DNA from: an uncultured Collinsella sp.
GTDB lineage: Bacteria > Actinomycetota > Coriobacteriia > Coriobacteriales > Coriobacteriaceae
Assembly (NCBI GenBank): GCA_958403205.1
Contig: CATXWM010000003.1
Location: forward strand, 58,762 to 122,761
Length of the DNA: 64,000 nt
Direction of reading: 5' to 3'
Part shown: one piece after another, positions 8,028 to 15,344 of the stretch
Numbering within the stretch: position 1 is the first letter of the stretch
Layout: each line of letters opens with the position of its first letter
The notes under the pieces: generated by a model
What the model was told of the DNA's origin: nothing
Seen by the model: only the letters and a program-made list of their open reading frames with translations
Databases searched by the model: none
Position numbers and translations under genes: made by a program

Positions 8028-9290
8028 ATGGCAGAGAAACTCATTCCGCTGGATGACGCACAGTCGATTGTCCTGTCGCACGTTGCTCCGACCGATCTCG
8101 TCGAGATTCCCGTGTGGCAGGCCGCCGGTCTTCCCTTGGCCGAGGACGCGGTGGCCGATATCGACATCTCGCCGTTTGCCAACAGCGCTATGGACGGATA
8201 TGCCGTGCGCTCGGCGGACTTGGCGCAGGCATCTGGCGAGGCGTCGGTGACGCTCGACGTTATCGGACACGAGGCCGCGGGCCATGTGTTTGAGGGCGCA
8301 ATCGGCGCGGGCGAGACAGTCCGCATCATGACGGGCGCGCCGGTACCCGAAGGTGCCGATGCCGTGGTGAAATACGAGATCGTCGACGTGCTCGATGGCG
8401 ACGGCAACGAGGGCTCGCGTGTGAGGTTCTCGGCGCCGGCCAAGGTGGGGGAGAACGTTCGCTCTGCTGCCGAGGAGGCCCATGCCGGCGATGTTGTGAT
8501 GCACGCCGGCGAGGTCGTGGCTCCGGCGGGCGCGGGTCTGCTGGCGAGCGCCGGATACGCGAACGTGAAGGTGCACGCTGCCCCGCGCGTGGGCATTATC
8601 TCGCTGGGCACGGAGCTGGTCGCACCGAGTAAGGTACCGGCGCGCGGTCAGATTCGCGATTCCAACTCCTCGGCGCTGATGGCCGAGGCACTCGATGCCG
8701 GCGCCGAGCCTGCGTTCTACGGCATTGCGCCCGATGATGAGCAGGCGATTGCCGAGCTGGTGCATCGTGCCGTGCAGGAGTGCGATTTTGTCATTACGAG
8801 CGGTGGCGCCTCGGCGGGCGACTACGATTTCGTGACGGCGCTCGTCCGGCGCGAGGGCGAGGTGCTGTTTGACCGCATCTCGATGCGTCCGGGCAAGGCC
8901 ATCACGTTTGGCTTGCTCGGGGGTAAGCCCTACCTCGGGCTTTCGGGCAATCCCGCTGCTGCGTATGTGGGCTTTGAGATGCTCGCCCGTCCGGCGATCC
9001 GCAAGATGCGCGGCTTTGCCGAGGTTGTGCGTCCCGTGCAGCAGGCGATATTGACGCACTGCGTGAAGAAGCGCCAGGACCGACGCTTCTTCGATCGCGC
9101 CACGGTTTTGCGCGACCCCGAGACCGGTGAGCTGTTGGTGACCGAGGCCAAGACGCAGAATTCGGCGCTGCTCGGCACGATGCAGCGGGCCAACTGCCTG
9201 CTGCGTATTGACGAAGGGCCGTGCGTGCTCGAGGCGGGCGACGTCGTGGATGTCGTGCGTGTCGACCTGCCTGAGGGCACGGTGCTATAG
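8028..9290 (+). CDS. moeA: Molybdopterin molybdenumtransferase MoeA
   Basis: The 420-residue protein has the MoeA layout: SPFANSAMDGYAVRS near residue 50, GDTVRIMTGAP-like GETVRIMTGAPVP near 100, the MoCF-binding domain with IISLGTEL and SGGASAGDYD, and a C-terminal MoeA domain IV. It inserts molybdate into adenylylated molybdopterin. AAGAGG at 8017-8022 sits five bases before the ATG at 8028; an in-frame GTG two codons earlier is inside that site. It is the first gene of a molybdenum block: mogA starts ten bases after it, and modABC follow. Confidence 0.93.
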   Translation: MAEKLIPLDDAQSIVLSHVAPTDLVEIPVWQAAGLPLAEDAVADIDISPFANSAMDGYAVRSADLAQASGEASVTLDVIGHEAAGHVFEGAIGAGETVRIMTGAPVPEGADAVVKYEIVDVLDGDGNEGSRVRFSAPAKVGENVRSAAEEAHAGDVVMHAGEVVAPAGAGLLASAGYANVKVHAAPRVGIISLGTELVAPSKVPARGQIRDSNSSALMAEALDAGAEPAFYGIAPDDEQAIAELVHRAVQECDFVITSGGASAGDYDFVTALVRREGEVLFDRISMRPGKAITFGLLGGKPYLGLSGNPAAAYVGFEMLARPAIRKMRGFAEVVRPVQQAILTHCVKKRQDRRFFDRATVLRDPETGELLVTEAKTQNSALLGTMQRANCLLRIDEGPCVLEAGDVVDVVRVDLPEGTVL

Positions 9291-9300
9291 GAGGAATGCT

Positions 9301-9780
9301 ATGGAGTTGAAGATTTCGATCGTGACGTGCTCGGATACGCGCGATCTTGCCCAGGACGAGGCGGGTGCTGCGCTCGAGGAACTCATCGTGGCGCAGGGCT
9401 GGACGGTTGCCTCACATGTGGTCGTGCGCGACGACGCCAGCGAGATCGGTGATGCCATTGTGGAAGCCGCCGATGAGTGCCACGCCAATGTCGTGCTCAC
9501 CTGCGGCGGCACGGGTCTTTCGATGCGCGACGTGACACCCGAGGCGACGCGTGCCGTCTGCGATCGCGATGTGCCGGGTATTGCCGAGGCAATTCGTGCC
9601 TACTCCATGACCAAGACGCGCCGCGCTATGCTCTCGCGCGCCGTGTGCATGCAGCGTGGGTATACGCTTGTCATCAACTTTCCGGGATCTACGAAAGCGG
9701 CCCGCGAAAGCTGGGAGGCCGTGAGCGACCAGTTGGAGCATGCGGCCCAAATGACGGCGGGCGGCGGGCACGCCAAATAA
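9301..9780 (+). CDS. mogA: Molybdopterin adenylyltransferase (MogA/MoaB family)
   Basis: The 159-residue product is a single MoCF-biosynthesis domain with TCSDTRDLAQDEAG, TCGGTGLSMRDVTPEAT and LVINFPGSTKAARES, as in MogA/MoaB proteins that activate molybdopterin by adenylylation. A perfect AGGAGG at 9289-9294 overlaps the moeA stop and lies six bases before the ATG, so moeA and mogA are cotranscribed. The motif GTGLSMRD keeps the Asp needed in this family. It ends in a strong terminator, which separates the cofactor genes from the modABC transporter genes. Confidence 0.9.
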   Translation: MELKISIVTCSDTRDLAQDEAGAALEELIVAQGWTVASHVVVRDDASEIGDAIVEAADECHANVVLTCGGTGLSMRDVTPEATRAVCDRDVPGIAEAIRAYSMTKTRRAMLSRAVCMQRGYTLVINFPGSTKAARESWEAVSDQLEHAAQMTAGGGHAK

Positions 9781-9792
9781 GCGCACTACCTG

Positions 9793-9828
9793 CGGCGGAG
9801 CGACCTTACGGGCTGCTCCGCCTTTTTT
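9793..9828 (+). terminator. Terminator after moeA-mogA
   Basis: Arms GGCGGAGC and GCTCCGCC with a 13-base loop, followed by TTTTTT at 9823-9828. Confidence 0.9.
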
Positions 9829-9918
9829 ATGCAGCGGCAGTGCGGCCGTCTCGGGGTTACCGGTAAAAGAAATTTATTAGGTGAGAAGTAATTATCACAA
9901 ACATTATTCGCGCGGAAG

Positions 9919-9937
9919 TATAATCTGATTGCAGATT
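9919..9937 (+). promoter_or_regulatory. Candidate modA promoter -10 with overlapping palindrome
   Basis: TATAAT at 9919-9924 is a perfect -10 hexamer 61 bases before modA; no good -35 is seen at 17 bases. The palindrome AATCTG-attg-CAGATT (9922-9937) overlaps its downstream end and could be an operator. It does not resemble the E. coli ModE box. Confidence 0.4.
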
Positions 9938-9984
9938 AAAGCCCGCGGTTGGGTACCCGGGCACAAGGTCCGAAAGGGTTGAAT

Positions 9985-10860
9985 ATGTTCGATATGGTTT
10001 CACGCCGCGGATTCGTCTCGCTTTCTGCTGTCGCCGCTGCCGGCCTTGGTCTTGCCGGCTGCTCGGGCAGCAAGACGTCCGAGCCGGCCGGATTCGATGC
10101 CGGTTCTGCTAAGGCATCTTCCAAGAAGGAAACCGTCGAGCTGCAGGTCTTTGCCGCCAACTCGCTCGAGAAGGCTCTGCCCGAGGTTCAGGAGCTTTAC
10201 ACCGACCAGACCGGCACCACCTTCGCCGACACGCAGTTCAAAGCGTCCGGCGACCTTGTCGAGCAGATGCGTGCCGGCGCCACGGTCGACGTGCTCATCA
10301 CCGCTTCCAAGGGCACCATGGATGACGCTGGGACCGCCGGGCTCGTCGACGCCGACACGCGTGAGGATATGTTCGCCAACGACCTCGTGATTATTCGCGC
10401 CGAGGGCTCCGACACCAAGGTCGAGGCCATCGCCGACGTCGCGAACCTGGACGGCAAGATCGCCATTGGCGACGCCAAGACCGTTCCGGCCGGCAAGTAC
10501 GCCAACCAGGCGCTGGCTTCTGTGGGCCTTTATACCGGCACCGAGGGCGACGACGGCGAGTATGCGCCCGAGATCGCCGACAAGGTGGCCCTGGCCGACA
10601 AAGTTGGTACCGCCGCCGCCTATGTGTCCACGGGCGACTGCGTGGCTGGCTTTGTCTACAGCTCCGATATCTTCCGCTACGACGGCATCGAGGAGGCCTT
10701 CGTGTGCCCCGAGGATTCGCACAAGCCCATCGTGTATCCGGGCGCCGTTGCCGAGAGCTCCGAGCACGCCGACGAGGCCAAGGCGTTCATCGACTTCTGT
10801 CTGACCAACAAGAAGGCTCAGAAGATTTGGGCTAAGTACGGCTTTGAGCTTTCCGAGTAG
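9985..10860 (+). CDS. modA: Molybdate-binding lipoprotein ModA
   Basis: The 291-residue protein is a periplasmic-binding-type molybdate receptor: LQVFAANSLEKALPEVQELY at the start of the mature domain, then FKASGDLVEQMRAGATVDVLI and a NKKAQKIWAKYGF C-terminus, all typical of ModA. The N-terminus combines a twin-arginine motif (SRRGFVSL, Arg7-Arg8) with a lipobox (LAGC, Cys26), so it is probably a Tat-exported lipoprotein anchored outside the membrane. GAAAGGG at 9972-9978 supports the ATG at 9985. It is followed by modB and modC and presumably delivers molybdate to them; tungstate is an alternative ligand. Confidence 0.9.
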   Translation: MFDMVSRRGFVSLSAVAAAGLGLAGCSGSKTSEPAGFDAGSAKASSKKETVELQVFAANSLEKALPEVQELYTDQTGTTFADTQFKASGDLVEQMRAGATVDVLITASKGTMDDAGTAGLVDADTREDMFANDLVIIRAEGSDTKVEAIADVANLDGKIAIGDAKTVPAGKYANQALASVGLYTGTEGDDGEYAPEIADKVALADKVGTAAAYVSTGDCVAGFVYSSDIFRYDGIEEAFVCPEDSHKPIVYPGAVAESSEHADEAKAFIDFCLTNKKAQKIWAKYGFELSE

Positions 10861-10928
10861 TGCGGCTTGGCGCGATAATTCCATCGTTTTGTGTTTCACT
10901 CCGTCCTTGTATTCTCTTGGAGCTTTTC

Positions 10929-12371
10929 GTGCTTAATAGATTCCGCATGTTTGTCGCCTGTGCTTTGACCTTCGCGCTTTGCTGGGTGCCGGGATTTGCA
11001 TTTGCTGGGGACGCTGAGGGCGGGGCCCAGGATGCTGCGACCGCTCATGGGCTTTCCTATGGGATTGAGGGTTTTGAGCGGTTGGCCAAGGGGACCGCTC
11101 GTGCCATGGAGGGCCAGCCTGAGGGCTACCGCTTTCCCGTTGACGAGGACGTGGATCTTGTAGTGGCGCCCGCTGTCGATCGCGTTGTGGCGTGGATATC
11201 GCCCAAGGCGGTCGAGAAGTATGGATTGGATCCGCAGGACAACGAGTGCCTATCGGGTCTCAAGGCCCTCGTCTGTGAGCTCGACAGCGCAAACTGCATG
11301 GGAGGTGCGCAGCTGGGGGACGTGGATCTTCCTTGGTATGCCACGGAGGAAACTACGTTTGATGCCGGTGGGTATACCTATGGCTTTGACGAGCGCGGTG
11401 CGGATGGGGACCGCTATGTGGTGATTGCATCAGCCTCGGGTGATGCCAAGGGCGGCGCGCGTTGGCTTGATAGCGCTCAAATGGTAGAGGCATCGTCTGT
11501 CGTGTTGCGGGATGAGCAGGGGCCCTTGACCTCTCTGGCTTCCTTTTTGGGCGACATCGACTATCGCCCGTTTTGGGTGTCCATTAAAACGAGCGGTCTT
11601 GCCCTGCTGATCTCCTTTGCGCTGGGCCTGTTCGCCGCGTGGAAGACTATGGGTACCTCGAGTCGCATCAAGGGCCTGCTCGATTCGGTCTTTACGATTC
11701 CTATGGTGCTGCCGCCCACGGTCTGCGGCTTCCTGCTCCTCATGCTGTTTGGCCGCTCGACCGGGGTCGGTCGCTGGCTTATCGCGCACGGCGTCTCAAT
11801 CGTCTTTACGTGGCCCGCGGCGGTGATATCTGCCGTGGTGGTGTCGTTCCCGCTCGTCTATCGTACGACACTCGGAGCCTTCGAGAGCCTCGACACGCAG
11901 ATGCTCGACGCCGCGCGAACCTTGGGATGGTCCGAGCGCCGCATCTTTACCAGACTTATGATGCCGCTCGGCTGGCCCTCGATTGCCGCCGGCACGGTGC
12001 TCGCCTTTGCCCGCGCGATGGGCGAGTTTGGCTGCACCCTGTTCTTTGCGGGCAACTACGCCGGCATTACCCAGACCATCCCCATCGCCATCTACTTTGA
12101 GTGGATGGGCGGCAATACGTCGGTGGCCCTCTTTTGGGTCGTGGTCGTAATAGCGTTCAGCTTCCTGGTCATCCTATTCATCAACATGTACACGGCGCAT
12201 TCGCAAAAGTACCGCGAGCGTGGCCTTTCCCGTGCGGAGCGCAAACAGGCCAAAGATCTCGCCGGACAGAGCGATTCGCTCGACCCGGCGGGCGGCGATG
12301 CCTTGCGTATCGATCGCGAGGCGCTGGCCGAGCTCATGCGCGATGATACAGCGCCGCAGGGAGGTCGATAG
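10929..12371 (+). CDS. modB: Molybdate ABC permease ModB with a large N-terminal extracytoplasmic domain
   Basis: The C-terminal half is a standard ModB permease: about six hydrophobic helices and the EAA loop (LDAARTLGWSERRIFTRLMM), where ModC docks. Unusually, it is preceded by about 215 extra residues. A signal-like helix (FVACALTFALCWVPGFAFA) comes first, then a soluble acidic segment with three cysteines before the first permease helix. Ordinary ModB has about 225 residues in total; this one has 480. The GTG at 10929 is chosen because GGAG at 10918-10921 precedes it by seven bases; the frame is open from 10860. The hydrophilic tail after the last helix is also longer than usual. Confidence 0.8.
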   Translation: MLNRFRMFVACALTFALCWVPGFAFAGDAEGGAQDAATAHGLSYGIEGFERLAKGTARAMEGQPEGYRFPVDEDVDLVVAPAVDRVVAWISPKAVEKYGLDPQDNECLSGLKALVCELDSANCMGGAQLGDVDLPWYATEETTFDAGGYTYGFDERGADGDRYVVIASASGDAKGGARWLDSAQMVEASSVVLRDEQGPLTSLASFLGDIDYRPFWVSIKTSGLALLISFALGLFAAWKTMGTSSRIKGLLDSVFTIPMVLPPTVCGFLLLMLFGRSTGVGRWLIAHGVSIVFTWPAAVISAVVVSFPLVYRTTLGAFESLDTQMLDAARTLGWSERRIFTRLMMPLGWPSIAAGTVLAFARAMGEFGCTLFFAGNYAGITQTIPIAIYFEWMGGNTSVALFWVVVVIAFSFLVILFINMYTAHSQKYRERGLSRAERKQAKDLAGQSDSLDPAGGDALRIDREALAELMRDDTAPQGGR

Positions 12372-12374
12372 GCC

Positions 12375-13445
12375 ATGTCGCTCGTTCTGGATATCAAAAA
12401 GCACTACCCCGGGTTTATGCTCGACATGCAGCTTGAGGCCGGCGAGGAGCGTGTGGCGCTGCTGGGTGCCTCGGGTTGCGGCAAGAGTTGCACGCTGCGC
12501 TGCATTGCCGGTGTGGAGACGCCCGACGAGGGCAAGATCGTCGTCAACGGCGTGACCTTTTTTGACTCGGCGGCGGGCATCAACCTGTCGCCCCAGGAGC
12601 GAAAATGCGCTCTGCTGTTCCAAAACTATCAGCTGTTTCCCAACATGACGGTGGCCGATAACGTATGTGCCGGTGTAAAGGATGCGGGAGACGCCGCAGC
12701 GCGCAAAAAACTTGCCGAGCGCTATCTGGGCATTTTCGGCCTGGCCGATTTTGCCGACCGCTACCCCGCGCGACTCTCGGGCGGTCAGCAGCAACGTGTG
12801 GCGCTTGCGCGCATGGTGGCGGCGCATCCGGGCATCTTTATGTTCGACGAGCCCATGAGCGCGCTCGATTCCTATCTTAAGAGCGCCCTCGAGCAGAACA
12901 TGCTCGACCTGTTCGATGTGTGCAACCGCACCGTCCTCTACGTGAGCCACGACATCGACGAAGCGTGCCGCCTGTGCCAGCGCATTTGCGTGATGCATAA
13001 CGGACATGTCGAGGAGATCGGCTCCGTCGAGGACGTGGTTCGCCGCCCGCAGACGCTGGCGGCACTGCGCCTGACGGGCTGCAAGAATACAAGCCGCGCG
13101 CGCAAGATCGGCGACGAAGAAGTTGAGGCCCTGGATTGGGGTATGACCTTTAACGTGGGTCGCGAGGTTCCCGATAACGTGGCGTACCTGGGCATTCGGG
13201 CAAGCTACTTCCATGTTGACAACCGTGTCGAGCGTGGTCGCAACAGCTATGACCTGCATGTGGCCCGCGTGAGCGATTCGCGTTTTGAGCGCCTGGTGCT
13301 GCTGGACGTGCCGCGCGTCGATGCGCCCACACGTCTGCAGTGGAAGGTCAACAAGGTGGGCGTGCCTGTCGACGAGCTGCCGCAAGCAGGCGAGACGCTG
13401 CGCATGCACTTCGATGCGAGTAAGATCCATTTGGTTTGTCGATAG
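12375..13445 (+). CDS. modC: Molybdate ABC ATPase ModC
   Basis: The 356-residue ATPase has Walker A GASGCGKS (31-38), signature LSGGQQQR (134-141), Walker B FMFDEP (155-160) and the switch His in YVSHDIDEA. The C-terminal ~120 residues beyond the ATPase core match the position of the molybdate-sensing (MOP/TOBE) region of ModC, though I cannot see a clear MOP motif. It starts three bases after the modB stop and would power molybdate import with ModA and ModB. The run ends at the hairpin 13457-13490. Confidence 0.88.
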   Translation: MSLVLDIKKHYPGFMLDMQLEAGEERVALLGASGCGKSCTLRCIAGVETPDEGKIVVNGVTFFDSAAGINLSPQERKCALLFQNYQLFPNMTVADNVCAGVKDAGDAAARKKLAERYLGIFGLADFADRYPARLSGGQQQRVALARMVAAHPGIFMFDEPMSALDSYLKSALEQNMLDLFDVCNRTVLYVSHDIDEACRLCQRICVMHNGHVEEIGSVEDVVRRPQTLAALRLTGCKNTSRARKIGDEEVEALDWGMTFNVGREVPDNVAYLGIRASYFHVDNRVERGRNSYDLHVARVSDSRFERLVLLDVPRVDAPTRLQWKVNKVGVPVDELPQAGETLRMHFDASKIHLVCR

Positions 13446-13456
13446 CGCCGGGTAAT

Positions 13457-13490
13457 GCCGTCGGGGATATAAGCCTCGGCGGCTTTGTCT
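13457..13490 (+). terminator. Terminator after modABC
   Basis: Ten-base arms GCCGTCGGGG and CCTCGGCGGC (two G-T pairs) followed by TTTGTCTT. Moderately strong. Confidence 0.6.
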
Positions 13491-13874
13491 TGCCGTTCGC
13501 CGAATGATGGATGACAAACTCTTATCAACACAGATAATTATTTATTAAACGACGGCACACGACGCTGTCGTACGAATGTCGGCGGTGTTCGTCTTGACGA
13601 CAACCGTTGATATAGTTACCTTCGACGAGAAAAGGAGGGCGCGCCGATGCCGCAGAAGACATATTCGCGTCGCGTTGCCGCGCGCGCCCTGTATATGGCT
13701 CGGAGCCGCATATGAGCAGATATGTTCACGGCTCCGGGAGAGACGACGCACAACTAAATAATCAGCTGCAAAGCAGGTTCTCCAAAATTCCGGGTTTAGG
13801 CACGGCTGGGTTTTCGCCGCCCACCGTGCAGCAATACCGTAGTTATCCGTATTTGGTTCGAGAGGGGAACCGTC
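13491..13874 (+). promoter_or_regulatory. Structured leader of the first reductase gene
   Basis: This 384-base gap begins with an AT-rich stretch (about 13515-13550) that could hold the promoter, though no good -35/-10 pair was found. It then contains a strong ribosome site (AAAGGAGG, 13631-13638) with a 22-codon ORF. Two hairpins follow: CGGAGCCG/CGGCTCCG (13701-13737, with inner CATAT/ATATG) and GCACGG-TGGG against CCCA-CCGTGC (13800-13829). The first hairpin spans the stop of the small ORF and the start of a second one. The arrangement suggests translational or attenuation control. It matches no riboswitch class that I recognise. Confidence 0.5.
13647..13715 (+). CDS. Possible 22-residue leader peptide
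   Basis: An ATG nine bases after a perfect AAAGGAGG opens a 22-codon frame (MPQKTYSRRVAARALYMARS, then RI) ending in TGA. The peptide is very basic. Its stop overlaps the next ATG in an ATGA junction, and the stop lies in a hairpin loop. Short size means coding cannot be proved; it is listed because the ribosome site is one of the best in the region. Confidence 0.35.
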   Translation: MPQKTYSRRVAARALYMARSRI

Positions 13875-13882
13875 ATGGCTGA
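13712..13882 (+). CDS. Possible 56-residue small ORF linking the leader to the reductase gene
   Basis: This frame starts at the ATGA junction with the 22-codon ORF and ends eight bases inside the reductase gene (ATGGCTGA overlap). It would couple translation of all three. The product (starts MSRYVHGSGRDDAQLNNQ) resembles nothing I know, and rare codons such as CTA, TTA and AAT AAT argue against strong selection as protein. It may only serve translational coupling, or be chance. Confidence 0.2.
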   Translation: MSRYVHGSGRDDAQLNNQLQSRFSKIPGLGTAGFSPPTVQQYRSYPYLVREGNRHG

Positions 13883-15158
13883 AGAATTCGATTTCCATCC
13901 GATGTGGGAGAGCCTCGGCATGAATCTTGCCGACCACGATATGCTGCTGGGCGCTGTGGGCCAGATGTACGGCGATATGTTCCTGACGCAGAACAATCGC
14001 CCCAAGTCCACGTCCTACCTGGATTTTGTCGCCACCAACATCCACAGTGGCCGTATTAAGGAGATGCTCGACAAGAAGGAGGCCGGCGAGGCCACCAAGA
14101 TCGTCGGTTCGTTCTGCGTCTATGTGCCCGAGGAGATCGTGCTTGCCTGCGATGGCATCCCCGTTGGCCTGTGCTCGGGTGCCGACTGGGCGACCGACAA
14201 GGTCGAGGAGCATCTGCCGCGCAACACCTGCCCGCTCATCAAGAGCTTTGCCGGCTTTAAGCTGGGCGAGGTCTGCCCCTACATTGAGTCGAGTGATCTG
14301 GTGGTGGGCGAGAACACCTGCGATGGCAAGAAGAAGGCCTACGAGTTCTTTGCCACGCAAAAGAACATGTACGTCATGGATATTCCCAACGTACACGACG
14401 AGTCGACGCTCGTGACCTGGAAGGCCGAGGTCAAGAAGCTCGCCGCCAAGATCGAGGAAGAGTGCGGCGTCAAGATCACGCCCGAGCGTCTGAAGGCCGC
14501 CATCCACGCCGTCAATGAGAAGCGTCGCGCCCTGCAGCGCCTCGCTGCCACGCGCGCTGCCGATCCGGCGCCCATCAGCGGTCTCGACAGCCTGCTGACC
14601 GTTCAGGCCGCCTTTATGGATGACACGCCGCGCCTGACCGGCGCCATCAACGAAATGGCGGCTGAGTGCGAGCAGCGCGTTGAGGCCGGCGAGGGCGTGG
14701 CGCCCAAGGGGACCAAGCGCATCCTGTACACCGGCACGCCCATGGCCGTGCCCAACTGGAAGCTGTTCAACCTCATCGAGAAGGCCGGCGGCGTCGTGGT
14801 GGGCGAGGAGTCCTGCACGGGCTCGCGCTACTACAAGGACCTGGTCGACGAGTCCGGCGAGACGGTCGACGAGATGCTCGATGCCATCGCCGAGCGCTAC
14901 TTTAAGATCAACTGCGCTGTCTTTACGCCCAACGACCAGCGTATGAAGGACATTGTCCAGATGGCCAAGGACCTGCATGCCGACGGCATCGTCGACGTGG
15001 CCCTGCAGTTCTGCACGCTCTACGAGATGGAGTCGTTTGCCGTGGAGAAGGCCGCCGAGGAGGCGGGCATTCCGTTTATGCACATCACGACCGACTACGC
15101 CGGCGAGGACGCCGGTCAGCTCCAGACCCGCATCGAGGCCTTCCTCGAGACGATTTAG
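13875..15158 (+). CDS. Double-cubane-cluster anaerobic reductase (HgdB/YjiM-like), first copy
   Basis: The 427-residue protein belongs to the 2-hydroxyacyl-CoA dehydratase component family. It has early cysteines at 81, 92, 100, 119 (NTCPLIKS), 134 and 149 (GENTCDGKKKAYE). The GENTCDGKKK block is typical of the stand-alone branch now called double-cubane-cluster proteins, which hold an [8Fe-9S] cluster and reduce small substrates after electron input from an ATP-driven activase. True dehydratases have two different subunits; here each copy looks complete by itself. GAGAGGGG about seven bases upstream supports the ATG. The natural substrate is unknown. A second copy lies at 20687. Confidence 0.8.
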   Translation: MAEEFDFHPMWESLGMNLADHDMLLGAVGQMYGDMFLTQNNRPKSTSYLDFVATNIHSGRIKEMLDKKEAGEATKIVGSFCVYVPEEIVLACDGIPVGLCSGADWATDKVEEHLPRNTCPLIKSFAGFKLGEVCPYIESSDLVVGENTCDGKKKAYEFFATQKNMYVMDIPNVHDESTLVTWKAEVKKLAAKIEEECGVKITPERLKAAIHAVNEKRRALQRLAATRAADPAPISGLDSLLTVQAAFMDDTPRLTGAINEMAAECEQRVEAGEGVAPKGTKRILYTGTPMAVPNWKLFNLIEKAGGVVVGEESCTGSRYYKDLVDESGETVDEMLDAIAERYFKINCAVFTPNDQRMKDIVQMAKDLHADGIVDVALQFCTLYEMESFAVEKAAEEAGIPFMHITTDYAGEDAGQLQTRIEAFLETI

Positions 15159-15344
15159 CCGCACCTGCGCTAAGCCGTGCCGCCGGGTGTTCCTATCCAC
15201 GCGATAGGGATTTCTCCGTTGCCATGTCGGCCGGTGTCCGGATGCACCGCAGGGCGCCGATCGGCTTCGCATAACTGCCGGGGCGGGGGGATTTCCGCCG
15301 TCCCGGCAGATTCTATCTGTTTATTCAGACACGAAAGGAACTCA

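Noticed and set aside
13545..15272. A 575-codon minus-strand frame opposite the first reductase
   Set aside because: Antisense shadow with no ribosome site; the plus-strand product has clear family motifs.
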